This document shows positions 36,151-44,114 of a DNA stretch of 64,000 bases, piece after piece. Source of the stretch: a bacterium (GTDB lineage: Bacteria > Armatimonadota > Zipacnadia > Zipacnadales > Zipacnadaceae); NCBI GenBank assembly GCA_030603495.1, contig JAUVXR010000005.1, forward strand, positions 58,732-122,731, in the 5' to 3' direction. The translations under genes were made by a program, and so were the position numbers. The notes beneath the pieces were generated by a model. The model made no database searches, was not told where the DNA came from, and saw only the letters and a program-made list of their open reading frames with translations. Numbering within the stretch: the stretch's first letter is position 1; each line of letters starts with the position of its first letter.

Positions 36151-36642
36151 ATGGACAAATCCACAGTCATTTCCTGGATCGCGATACTGGTCTCATTTGG
36201 GTCCCTATATTTAGCGTACCGCTCCTATCGCTTCAGCATTGAGACCCGAAATGACCCCTTGTGCTTCACAATTCAGCATGACAGAGTGCTCTCGTGCAAG
36301 TCACTAATTCGAGAAATGGCCGACATAGCCACTTTGGTCCACAAAACAAAGCATGATTCCCCGGAGTTTCGGGATCGCTTATTAGAAGAGGCTGAAGAGC
36401 TTCGCAGGTGTTGGGCAGAGGAGATGCTTCTGCTTGACGGCTTTGGCGACGTCACCCAGATCATCGGCAAGTTCTGGCTGCGGGTCATCGCCCTTCGGGA
36501 CTCGTCCTACCCTTTGAAGGACGACCAATTCACCCACAAAACTCGAGCCATCTATGAGCAGTGGCAAGTCACCTGGGATGCGCTTCGCAGCGCATTCGGT
36601 CTTGAATCTGGTGCTGTGCCCGCGCCACTTGTTCAGCAATGA
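36151..36642 (+). CDS. Single-span membrane-anchored helical protein, unknown
   Basis: A 163-residue protein from ATG 36151, preceded by TTGGGGGAGGGA. One N-terminal helix (about residues 7-26, WIAILVSFGSLYLAY) anchors a helical cytosolic or periplasmic domain rich in Arg, Glu and Leu (LLEEAEELRRCWAEEM). No family is recognised. Base composition looks less GC-rich than its neighbours. It has the strongest promoter in the window and shares an identical 12-base ribosome-site block with the ankyrin gene after it, so the two may be a paired acquisition. Confidence 0.6.
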   Translation: MDKSTVISWIAILVSFGSLYLAYRSYRFSIETRNDPLCFTIQHDRVLSCKSLIREMADIATLVHKTKHDSPEFRDRLLEEAEELRRCWAEEMLLLDGFGDVTQIIGKFWLRVIALRDSSYPLKDDQFTHKTRAIYEQWQVTWDALRSAFGLESGAVPAPLVQQ

Positions 36643-36744
36643 TCCACAGAACCGCCGGGCTTGTGGTAGCCTTGGCCCACGGTACGGCGATCTGCGGCGA
36701 GAGACGCCTGGAAAGCCACAGCATCTGATTGGGGGAGGGAGACA

Positions 36745-38139
36745 ATGAGCGAACAGGACTGGCAGAAGCCCGAGGGTCCGCACGAAAACGCATCGGCCAC
36801 CGGCGGACAGCCGCCCGCCGAACACCCACGCAAGGCTTCGTGGCTCAAGGGCATATTCGAGGGTATCAAAGCAGCCGGTTGCGGCCTCCTGATGCTCGTG
36901 GGCTGTGCGGCCTGGCTCCTGGCCATGCCAATAGCTTTCTGGCTCGTCTTTCGCTACACAGACCTGGCCGCCCCGAGAACTCTGGGTGAGTGGGTAGTCA
37001 TACTCCTGGTGGTGGGGGTAGGGCTGATGGTGGCCGAGATCGCGTTGAGCCTTATAGTAATGGCTGTCGTGTACCCGATAGTATTCCTCATGACGCTGGT
37101 CCGGCAACTATTCGGCACGGACCGCAATACAGGAGCTATCACAATGAGCACCAAGCGGTGGTTGACGCTGTTAGCAGTTGTAGGAGTAGCATTGGCGATT
37201 CTCTTGGCGTGGGGATATAGAAAGTCTCAAGCGCTCGATATCTACGGCTCCCCGCTGCACGTGGCCGCCGCTTGGGGTGATACTCCGAGGATTCGACAGC
37301 TAATAGACAATGGGGCTGATCCCAACTCCACCAATGATAACGGTCTCACGCCACTCCACCTTGCAGCTAATTGCGGTCAGGCAGAGGCGGTGAACCTACT
37401 CCTGGCTAATGGGGCCGACGTTGACGCGGCCGACCGGATATTCGAGATGACGCCGCTTCACCTGGCCGCAGTCGAAGGCAGCCCCGCTGTGGTGAGGCTT
37501 TTGGTAGCCGGGGGAGCCAACGTCAATGCTGAGCATAATTACGGCGCCACACCACTACACCTTGCGGCGGTCAACGGTCACGCGGAAGTAACGGAGGTCT
37601 TGCTGGCTAATGGAGCAGACGTTAACACTACAGACGACAGTGGCTGTACGCCACTCGACGATGCGCTTAAAGAGCGGCATACTGTGACGGCTGAGCTTCT
37701 CCGCAAACATGGCGGTGTTGCGCGCGCGCCGACTGGCACGGAGGCCCCTCTCGTTGTGGAACCAGACCCCATTTTGGGCTCCTGGGAAGCTTACGCGAGA
37801 AGCAAGTCGGTGGGCGGTCCCAAGGTGGGTCTCAACGAAGGCGAGTGGGCCAACAAGCAAGGTGTCTCTATCCGCTGGACTGCGACTTTCTTTTCGGACG
37901 GAAGGTGCGAATCGTACATACACTTTGATCAACCTGACCCAACGCGGGAATATGGTGCCCCCGGCACATTCACTTGGGAGAAGCATGGTGCCAGTTACGT
38001 CCTGTTAGGGCAGAACGGAGAACTCGGCGTGACCGTTCGCCTCCACGACGGCGGAGACCTCTACGCGGAGGGCTTGTTAAAACATGAGTATCTGTGGTTC
38101 CGGTTGACGGCACACGATGTAGACGAGGGCAAGGAGTAG
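36745..38139 (+). CDS. Membrane protein with ankyrin repeats and a beta-rich C-terminal domain
   Basis: A 464-residue protein starting at ATG 36745 after GGGGGAGGGA. Residues 43-70 and 83-116 are hydrophobic helices. Near residue 134 an internal ATG (37144) with its own AGGAG eight bases upstream begins MSTKRWLTLLAVVGVALAIL, a signal-anchor-like segment. Five ankyrin repeats follow (about 165-320; PLHLAA and NGADVN recur), which are protein-binding modules. The last 130 residues form a beta-rich, lipocalin-like domain with SIRWTATFFSDGRC. It may be one fused protein, or two proteins made from one frame. Confidence 0.75.
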   Translation: MSEQDWQKPEGPHENASATGGQPPAEHPRKASWLKGIFEGIKAAGCGLLMLVGCAAWLLAMPIAFWLVFRYTDLAAPRTLGEWVVILLVVGVGLMVAEIALSLIVMAVVYPIVFLMTLVRQLFGTDRNTGAITMSTKRWLTLLAVVGVALAILLAWGYRKSQALDIYGSPLHVAAAWGDTPRIRQLIDNGADPNSTNDNGLTPLHLAANCGQAEAVNLLLANGADVDAADRIFEMTPLHLAAVEGSPAVVRLLVAGGANVNAEHNYGATPLHLAAVNGHAEVTEVLLANGADVNTTDDSGCTPLDDALKERHTVTAELLRKHGGVARAPTGTEAPLVVEPDPILGSWEAYARSKSVGGPKVGLNEGEWANKQGVSIRWTATFFSDGRCESYIHFDQPDPTREYGAPGTFTWEKHGASYVLLGQNGELGVTVRLHDGGDLYAEGLLKHEYLWFRLTAHDVDEGKE

Positions 38140-38203
38140 CCCATGCCGGAACTTGAGCGTCTCACTGTGAGGGTGGCGGCGGCGCGATACGCGGCGCTCC
38201 GGT

Positions 38204-38300
38204 TCAGAGTTGGGCCAGCCACTCCGCATTGCCCAGCAGGCCCACCAGGTCGTTGAGGAAGGGCGCGGCCTGCGTAGCATCGAGCGCGCGGTGGTCAGGG
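38204..38300 (-). pseudogene. C-terminal remnant of a second E2 acyltransferase domain
   Basis: The minus strand encodes a C-terminal peptide beginning DHRALDATQAAPFLND and ending EWLAQL plus a TGA stop (38206-38204). Of its last 30 residues 26 match the end of the intact E2 domain gene at 39172. Upstream of DHR the match fades within a few codons and no start exists. The fragment and the intact gene flank the D-aminopeptidase gene, so it is a leftover of a duplication or recombination. Confidence 0.75.
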
Positions 38301-38318
38301 TATTGGAGGTGACATCCC

Positions 38319-39092
38319 CTAGATTGGCAGCTTGCAGATGTCGTCCTCGGTGAACCGGACCGTCCGTTCGTCAACTACCTTCGCCCCGGGACGCAAGTAC
38401 CCCTGTATGCTGCATCCTTCCTGCATTCGGGCTTCGAAAGTATACGGTCCCGGGAAGAAATACGGCTCGATCTCGGAGACCTTCGCGCACGCCTCCCGTG
38501 CCTTCTCGCGTATCAATGCGCAGGCGGCCTCGTGAGAGAGGCTCATCGCCGCCTCGCGGCCCAGCGCCCACTTCACTACCGCCCCCACGATATTCGGAAC
38601 CAGCTCGCGGGCCTCTTCAAAGGTCACATCATCGCCGGTCACCAGCACCGTGGGCACGCCTATCGTCCCCGCCATCAGCGCCCGGCAGCCGAATTCGCCC
38701 AGCTCGATACCGTTTATCTTGTAGTACTCCACGGTCTGGCTCGAATAGGTATGGCAGAGATTCCCCCGGTCGCCCATCTTGGCATGCTGGCCGACGTACA
38801 TCAGCGCGTCGTAGCTTTCGTCAATACCGAAGCGTGGGGACAGCCCCCGCCCGGCAATTAGTTTGGCCTGCGGATGGAACAGCATCTCGTCAATGCCACC
38901 CCCGCCGTGTGCATCCCACACAACAACCTCTGCATCCGGAGCAAGATCTAAGATGCCGTCCACGCAAGCATTGACTTCGCCCGTCAGGAAGTACTCCGAG
39001 CGTTGCTTCTCTTCGGGGGTATAGTCGCGGACCTGGGCCCAGGTGCTAAGCATAGCTGCGCCCTCTATATCGGTCATTATGTAGATCTTCAT
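38319..39092 (-). CDS. M55 family D-aminopeptidase (DppA-like)
   Basis: A 257-residue zinc peptidase of family M55, whose Bacillus member DppA releases D-alanine from D-Ala peptides and forms a ring-shaped decamer. The metal and active-site residues are present: MTDIEG (Asp8, Glu10), DAHG (Asp60, His62), GQHA (His103), His114 and the Glu of GELG-type LGEFG (Glu133). A role in recycling cell-wall or dietary D-amino acid peptides is the family expectation. No dpp transport genes are nearby. Confidence 0.88.
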   Translation of the reverse strand: MKIYIMTDIEGAAMLSTWAQVRDYTPEEKQRSEYFLTGEVNACVDGILDLAPDAEVVVWDAHGGGGIDEMLFHPQAKLIAGRGLSPRFGIDESYDALMYVGQHAKMGDRGNLCHTYSSQTVEYYKINGIELGEFGCRALMAGTIGVPTVLVTGDDVTFEEARELVPNIVGAVVKWALGREAAMSLSHEAACALIREKAREACAKVSEIEPYFFPGPYTFEARMQEGCSIQGYLRPGAKVVDERTVRFTEDDICKLPI

Positions 39093-39126
39093 AAGAAGAA
39101 TCCTCCCGGATTACTCATCAACGAGA

Positions 39127-39151
39127 GTCGGGGCAAGGGTGCCCCTCCCAC
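39127..39151. repeat. REP element, isolated copy
   Basis: The 25 bases run GTCGGGGCAAGGGTGCCCC then TCCCAC. They match both REP copies flanking the RAYT transposase gene (24 of 25 with 48851-48875, all 25 with 49389-49416). The GGGGCA/TGCCCC arms can form a hairpin. It sits between the M55 and E2 genes, about 10 kb from the RAYT. Confidence 0.8.
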
Positions 39152-39171
39152 GGGGGCGATAGCGGCACATA

Positions 39172-39879
39172 TCACAACTGTGCCAGCCACCCGGCGTCGC
39201 CCAGTAGCTCCACTATGTCATTGAGGAACGGTGCTGCCTGCGTGGCATCCAGCGCGCGGTGGTCTACCGTCAGGGTCAGGTAGGCGCTGGCACGCGCGAC
39301 GATTTCGTCGTCACCCACTATCGGCCGCTTTTTCATTGCGCCGATGGCCAGGATAGCCGTCTGCGGCGGGCTTATAATCGCGTTGAACATATCCACTACC
39401 GTCGGCCCGATATTGCTGAGCGTAAAGCCTGCTCCCATCTGCAGCGACGCCCGCAGCCGCCCGCTCCGAGCCAGCTCGATCAGCTCGCGGGTATTGTCAG
39501 CGATCTCATTGAGGCTCTTTTTGTCCGCGTCGAAGACCGTCGGCAGCAGCACACCATCGTCGGTAGCGCAGGCAAAGCCGAGGTTAATCGGCTTGAGCAG
39601 CTTGATCTGATTATCCTCGCACCAGGCATTCATTGCCGGATAGCCGCCGATGACGGAGGCGACGATCTTGATGAAGTAGTCGTTATAGGTCGGCACTACG
39701 CCGCCTGCCTCTTTGCGCTTATTGCGAGCGGCTACCAGCGCTTCGCTATCAGCCAGCACCTGCAGCCAGAACTGGGGGATATCGCGGAAGCTGGTGCCCG
39801 TGCGCTCGCCGATAGCCTGGCGGATGGGGGTTAGTTCTTCCACGTCAAACTCTGGTTCATGCGGTCGTCGTGAAGGCAT
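39172..39879 (-). CDS. Free-standing 2-oxoacid dehydrogenase E2 acyltransferase catalytic domain
   Basis: A 235-residue protein that consists only of the E2 catalytic fold. The active-site motif is DHRALDA (normally DHRxxDG), with TLSNIG and the conserved LGFACATDDGVLLPTV before it. Full E2 proteins also carry lipoyl and E1/E3-binding domains, which are absent, as are E1 and E3 genes. In the family the His takes part in acyl transfer from lipoyl groups to CoA. Here the role is uncertain: a stand-alone acyltransferase, or a partner of a lipoyl protein elsewhere. Confidence 0.8.
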   Translation of the reverse strand: MPSRRPHEPEFDVEELTPIRQAIGERTGTSFRDIPQFWLQVLADSEALVAARNKRKEAGGVVPTYNDYFIKIVASVIGGYPAMNAWCEDNQIKLLKPINLGFACATDDGVLLPTVFDADKKSLNEIADNTRELIELARSGRLRASLQMGAGFTLSNIGPTVVDMFNAIISPPQTAILAIGAMKKRPIVGDDEIVARASAYLTLTVDHRALDATQAAPFLNDIVELLGDAGWLAQL

Positions 39880-39995
39880 CTGCTCGCTCCTCTCTACTCA
39901 TGAAACAATCGTGTATTCTCCCGTATATAGTCGCCACCATCGGATACGCGTACTTCGCTCCGGACGCCACTTATCAAAGTTGTTGCCGGAGAGAC

Positions 39996-40034
39996 GCGGA
40001 GAACCGACTTTTTCCCAAAAAGCGGGTTCTCCGC
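39996..40034. repeat. Long hairpin repeat downstream of aspS
   Basis: GCGGAGAACC (39996-40005) pairs with GGTTCTCCGC (40025-40034), and inside it CTTTTT pairs with AAAAAG. The element and its right flank (ending in GTTCAAAAAC) resemble the hairpin at 41878-41915 on the other side of aspS, in the same orientation. The T-run is at the tip, not the base, so it is not an ordinary terminator. Confidence 0.65.
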
Positions 40035-40054
40035 ATACGCCGTTCAAAAACCAC

Positions 40055-41845
40055 CTATTCCGCCGGTGGCAGGTCTGTCTTGATGTGCAGGTCGCGAAGC
40101 GCCTCCGGGGGGGCGGCTGAGGGGGCGCCGCTCATCAGGTCCTGCGCCCGCTGGGTCTTGGGGAAGGCGATGACGTCACGAATGGAGCTTTCTCCGCACA
40201 TCAGCATCACCAGCCGGTCAAAGCCCGGCGCGATGCCGCCGTGCGGCGGCGTACCGTACTCGAACGCCCGTAGCAGAAAGCCGAAGCGCTGTTCGGCCTC
40301 ATCTGGACTGATGCCCAGCACGTCAAAGACCTTCTGCTGGATGTCGCGGCGGTGAATTCGGATGCTCCCACTGGCCACCTCCACTCCGTTAATAACCGCA
40401 TCATAGGACTGCGCGCGAACCTTGCCAGGAGCATCGCTCAGCAGGTCAATATCCTCAGGATGGGGCATACAGAAGGGATGATGCTCGGCATCCCAGCGTG
40501 CTTCCTCTTCGTTCCAGGTCACCAGCGGGAATTCGGTGATGAACAGCGGGTTGAAGACCGAGTTATCCAGAAGCCCCTCGCGCCGAGCCATCTCCCGGCG
40601 CAGCCAGTCCAGGCTTTCGGCGACGATCTCCGGCTTGTCGGCGACCATCAAGAGCAAGTCACCGGGCTCGGCCCCGAACCTCTCAACCATCTGCTGGAGC
40701 TGCCCTTCGCTGAAGAACTTGGCTACGGGCGAGTCTATTCCGTCGCCGGTCACGCGCATCCAGACCAGCCCTTGCGCCTTGTGGTCCTTGGCGAAATCGG
40801 TGAGCTGGTCGAGCTGCGCGCGGGGGTACTCCCCGCAGCCCTGCGCGTTGATCCCCTTGACCTCTCCCCCACTCGCGACGGTCTTGCTGAAGACCTTGAA
40901 CTCCACTTCGCCAGCCAGATCCGAGATATCCACGAACTCCATACCGAAGCGCGTATCAGGCTTGTCGGTGCCGTAGCGGGCGATGGCCTCGGTGTAAGTC
41001 ATGCGCGGGAAAGGCAGGGATAGCTCGGCGCCGATGCACTCGTGGAATATCTGTGCGAACAGCCGCTCGGTCAGGTCGAAGATGTCATCCTGCGCCACGA
41101 ATGACATCTCTATGTCAATCTGGGTGTGCTCAGGCTGGCGGTCGGCGCGCAGGTCCTCGTCGCGCAGGCAGCGGGCGAGCTGGTAGTACTTCTCGACACC
41201 CGAGACCATCAGAAGCTGCTTGAGAATCTGCGGCGACTGGGGCAGCGCGTAGAAGTTACCCGGGCTGACGCGGCTGGGCACCAGGTAGTCGCGGGCGCCC
41301 TCCGGCGTAGCCTTGAAGAGAATCGGCGTCTCCACCTCCCAGAAGCCCTCGGCATTGAGAAACGCCCGCGCCGCCTGAGCGGCCTCGTGGCGAATCCGCA
41401 GATTGTGCTGCATCCGCGGGCTGCGCAGGTCAATGTAGCGGTACTTCAGCCGCACCAGCTCTTCGGTGTCGGTCTCATCTACGAACGAAAAGGGCGGCGT
41501 CTTCGCGGGGTTGAGTACTTCAGCAGCCGCGGCGACGACGTCCACGTTGCCCGTGGGCATTTGCGGATTCTCAGTACCCTCCGGCCGGCGCCGGACCTTC
41601 CCCCGTACCGCAATGACATACTCCGGGCGGACGTCCGCAGCCAGCTCATGAGCTTCGGCAGAGGCCTCCGGGTCAAAGACCACCTGCACTATCCCGGCGC
41701 GGTCGCGCAGGTCCACGAATATCAGCCCACCATGGTCGCGGCGGCGGTTGACCCAGCCGTTCAGGGCCACCTCGTCGCCGATATGCTCCTCGCGTAACTC
41801 CCCGCAGTGGGCAGTGCGTTTCATAAAACTGCTGGTCTCCGACAT
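40055..41845 (-). CDS. aspS: Aspartyl-tRNA synthetase
   Basis: A 596-residue bacterial-type class II synthetase that charges tRNA(Asp), and possibly tRNA(Asn) in non-discriminating organisms. An N-terminal OB-fold anticodon domain (LNGWVNRRRDHGGLIFVDLR) is followed by the catalytic core with motif 2 RDEDLRADRQPEHTQ, a GAD insert in the middle and motif 3 GIAPGFDRLVMLM. The gene is bracketed by two similar hairpin repeats. It lies downstream of hisS, a common order. No tRNA genes are near. Confidence 0.97.
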   Translation of the reverse strand: MSETSSFMKRTAHCGELREEHIGDEVALNGWVNRRRDHGGLIFVDLRDRAGIVQVVFDPEASAEAHELAADVRPEYVIAVRGKVRRRPEGTENPQMPTGNVDVVAAAAEVLNPAKTPPFSFVDETDTEELVRLKYRYIDLRSPRMQHNLRIRHEAAQAARAFLNAEGFWEVETPILFKATPEGARDYLVPSRVSPGNFYALPQSPQILKQLLMVSGVEKYYQLARCLRDEDLRADRQPEHTQIDIEMSFVAQDDIFDLTERLFAQIFHECIGAELSLPFPRMTYTEAIARYGTDKPDTRFGMEFVDISDLAGEVEFKVFSKTVASGGEVKGINAQGCGEYPRAQLDQLTDFAKDHKAQGLVWMRVTGDGIDSPVAKFFSEGQLQQMVERFGAEPGDLLLMVADKPEIVAESLDWLRREMARREGLLDNSVFNPLFITEFPLVTWNEEEARWDAEHHPFCMPHPEDIDLLSDAPGKVRAQSYDAVINGVEVASGSIRIHRRDIQQKVFDVLGISPDEAEQRFGFLLRAFEYGTPPHGGIAPGFDRLVMLMCGESSIRDVIAFPKTQRAQDLMSGAPSAAPPEALRDLHIKTDLPPAE

Positions 41846-41877
41846 TCAGTCAAATCCTCTCTGTGATAACGGCTGAT

Positions 41878-41915
41878 GCGAGGAACCCGCTTTTTGAAAA
41901 AAGCCGCTTCCTCGC
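41878..41915. repeat. Long hairpin repeat upstream of aspS
   Basis: GCGAGGAA pairs with TTCCTCGC, and inside it GCTTTTT pairs with AAAAAGC across one G. It is a diverged copy, in the same orientation, of the element at 39996-40034, including a shared flank rich in CAAAAAC. Confidence 0.65.
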
Positions 41916-41957
41916 GCACCTCCGGCAAAAACTTCTATAACGCGGGATGGGCAGAGT

Positions 41958-41978
41958 GGACAGGCGAGACGCCTGTCC
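41958..41978. repeat. Palindromic repeat (ACAGGCG family) at the end of hisS
   Basis: GGACAGGCG AGA CGCCTGTCC: a 9-bp perfect inverted repeat with a 3-base loop, ending on the last base of the stop codon of the anticodon-domain ORF. It shares 19 bases with the element inside the methyltransferase gene (18503-18523), in the opposite orientation. Confidence 0.75.
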
Positions 41979-42280
41979 TACTGAACCAATCGGGATATTA
42001 GTTGAGACCGCGGAATCATCTCCTGCTCGCCGCTGTCCATGTCGCGTAGGGTGACAGTTTGCTGCTTCAGCTCATCATCGCCGATGATCACGGCATAACG
42101 GTAGCCTTCGTTGTTGGCAGTCCGCATCTGCGCTTTCATGCTGCGCCGACGGTAGTCTATCTCGGCGACCTCGCCCGCCGCCCGAAGATCCGTTGTTACG
42201 CCTAACCCTGTTTCCCAGGCCTCGTCTCCAAGCGTAATGACGTAGTAACCTTCACGAATAGCACCGTCCTCAGGTTGCAT
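41978..42280 (-). CDS. hisS: Histidyl-tRNA synthetase, anticodon-binding module (second half of split hisS)
   Basis: A 100-residue ORF that encodes only the C-terminal anticodon-binding domain of HisRS (YYVITLGDEA, AEIDYRRRSMKAQMRTANNE, YAVIIGDDELKQ). It is in a different frame from the catalytic half and overlaps its end by 11 bases. Its ATG (42280-42278) has a perfect AGGAGG six bases upstream (plus 42287-42292), so it could be translated by coupled re-initiation. The two parts together equal one normal HisRS. The break could also be a recent +1 frameshift or a sequencing error. Confidence 0.8.
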   Translation of the reverse strand: MQPEDGAIREGYYVITLGDEAWETGLGVTTDLRAAGEVAEIDYRRRSMKAQMRTANNEGYRYAVIIGDDELKQQTVTLRDMDSGEQEMIPRSQLISRLVQ

Positions 42281-43238
42281 TGGCTGCCTCCTGGGCGATG
42301 AGCACCCGTTCCAGCCCGATACCGACGCCGACCGCCGGCGTAGGCGGTCCGCCGCATTGCTCGATAAGCTCGTCGTAGCGGCCACCACCGCCGATTGAGT
42401 CCTTGGCACCGAGGCCGGGCGCAACAAACTCAAACGCGGTCTTCGTATAATAGTCAAGTCCGCGCACGATAGTTGGGTCCAGAGTGTAGGGAACATCCAG
42501 GACATCTAGCGTCTCCTGAAGCTGAGCGAAGTGCTCCGCGCAGTCCGGGCAGAGCATATCCCGCAGGACCGGGGCATTCTGCATTATTGCCTGGCACGTT
42601 TCATTCTTGCAGTCCAGCATCCGCAGCGGATTGGTCTCAAAGCGCCGCTGGCATTCGCGGCAAAGCTGCCCTAATTGCGGCGCAACCTGGCTCTTCAGCG
42701 CTTCGACGTACCCCGGCCGACACGCCGGACAGCCCACAGAATTGAGCAGCAGTGTCACCTCTTTGATACCCAGCTTACTGAAAAAGCGTAGCGAGAGCTG
42801 GATGATCTCGGCGTCCACCGCTGGCTCCAGAGAGCCGATCGCCTCGGCACCGCACTGGTGGTGTTGGCGGTAACGGCCGGCCTGGGGCCGATCATAGCGG
42901 AATACCGGGGCGATGTAGTACAGCTTGGTGATTCGCTTGGGGTCCTGACCCTGGAGGTTGTTCTCGAGGTAGGCGCGGATTACCGGCGCAGTCCCCTCCG
43001 CCCGCAGGGTCAGGCTCCGGCCGCCCCGGTCGGTGAAGGTATACATCTCCTTGCCGACGATATCAGTCTCCTCGCCGACTGCTCGCACGAATAGCTCGGT
43101 ATCCTCGAACATCGGCGTGCGGATCTCGTCGTACCGGTACAGTCGGCACAACTCACGGAAGGTCGCCTCCGCCTGCTGCCAGCGGCCCACTTCACTGGGC
43201 AGAATGTCATTGACGCCGCGTGGCCGACGGTAAAGCAT
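42270..43238 (-). CDS. hisS: Histidyl-tRNA synthetase, catalytic module (first half of split hisS)
   Basis: A 322-residue class II catalytic core that activates histidine and charges tRNA(His). It contains PRGVNDILPSE at the start, motif 2 (VFRYDRPQAGRYRQHHQ), a Cys-rich insertion (CPAC, CREC, CKNETC, CPDC) common in bacterial HisRS, the histidine motif VRGLDYYTKT, and motif 3 GVGIGLERVL. It stops at TGA 42272-42270 just after QEAANAT, where a normal enzyme continues into the anticodon domain. ATG 43238 is preceded by AGAGGTG. Confidence 0.9.
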   Translation of the reverse strand: MLYRRPRGVNDILPSEVGRWQQAEATFRELCRLYRYDEIRTPMFEDTELFVRAVGEETDIVGKEMYTFTDRGGRSLTLRAEGTAPVIRAYLENNLQGQDPKRITKLYYIAPVFRYDRPQAGRYRQHHQCGAEAIGSLEPAVDAEIIQLSLRFFSKLGIKEVTLLLNSVGCPACRPGYVEALKSQVAPQLGQLCRECQRRFETNPLRMLDCKNETCQAIMQNAPVLRDMLCPDCAEHFAQLQETLDVLDVPYTLDPTIVRGLDYYTKTAFEFVAPGLGAKDSIGGGGRYDELIEQCGGPPTPAVGVGIGLERVLIAQEAANAT

Positions 43239-43315
43239 CGCTTCAACACACCTCTTATAGCAAGCAGCCCGCGACCTACACGCGGGCAGCATTCGGCCAG
43301 GGCTACCCGTACCGG

Positions 43316-43927
43316 CTACTTCTTATCGTTTTCGTCGTCAAACTCCACCAACTCGCCGCACAGCGCGGCCTCGACAAGCTCGCCGTAGTACGGGTGGCGC
43401 GATACCACGAACACCTGGAATATGGCCGCAAGCGCCAGCAGCTGCAGGCCGCTGACCAGCGGCAGCTTGGCAACGCCCGCCCCCACTGCCAGGACACCCA
43501 TCACCAGCCCCGTACCGGTCAGCATTACCACCGAGCGCTTTACCGCCCTGATGGCCAGGTCGGCGCGCTCCGCCAGTTGCGCGCACTTCTTCGCCAACTT
43601 CACTGGCCTGGATTTTAGGTCATCGCCGCCCACAGCCCGCAATATCCGCTGTCCCACTCGTTCGGCGTCGGTCCACCGCCCATCCAGCGAGAAGCCGACA
43701 AAGAATAGCAGCGCCGATACCGCCAGAACCGCCTGCGACCGGCGTTCCGTCACCAGCCTCTCCTGCTGCTTGACAGTACCGGCGTCGGCATTGGCCTCCG
43801 GACTGGCCACGACCAACATCAGCACGAACATAATACCCAACGGGAACAGGCCCCAGACCACCCAAATATAGCTCAGGCGGCGCCGCAGGGCCAACCATTT
43901 TTCTTCCTGAATTGCACTAAGCTTCAT
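43316..43927 (-). CDS. Membrane protein, unknown function
   Basis: A 203-residue protein with four hydrophobic segments (about residues 18-42, 68-84, 134-154 and 156-172) and charged helical parts between them (KLAKKCAQLAERADLAIRAVKR), ending in an acidic DDENDKK tail. ATG 43927 has GAAGAAG about 11 bases upstream. No family is recognised. It lies upstream of hisS on the same strand, 77 bases away. Confidence 0.6.
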   Translation of the reverse strand: MKLSAIQEEKWLALRRRLSYIWVVWGLFPLGIMFVLMLVVASPEANADAGTVKQQERLVTERRSQAVLAVSALLFFVGFSLDGRWTDAERVGQRILRAVGGDDLKSRPVKLAKKCAQLAERADLAIRAVKRSVVMLTGTGLVMGVLAVGAGVAKLPLVSGLQLLALAAIFQVFVVSRHPYYGELVEAALCGELVEFDDENDKK

Positions 43928-44034
43928 ATACAGTCAGCTTCTTCGTCAGGCGCCTCCGTGCCACCGTGTTCAGACGCGAGATAGTATAGCACCAGGCAAA
44001 CCGGGGTGTCAATGCTGGCCGCGCCGCTGCGCGG

Positions 44035-44063
44035 TTGACAGTGCCCGGTCGCTGTGGCATAGT
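44035..44063 (+). promoter_or_regulatory. Promoter ahead of a decayed gene
   Basis: TTGACA (44035-44040), 17 bases, then CATAGT (44058-44063) with an upstream TGG making an extended -10. Transcription would start near 44070 and enter the broken reading frame at 44115. Confidence 0.55.
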
Positions 44064-44114
44064 ACGTGGCAACATGACTAAAATGACCAAACCTGGTTGG
44101 GTGAGGTGAGTCCC

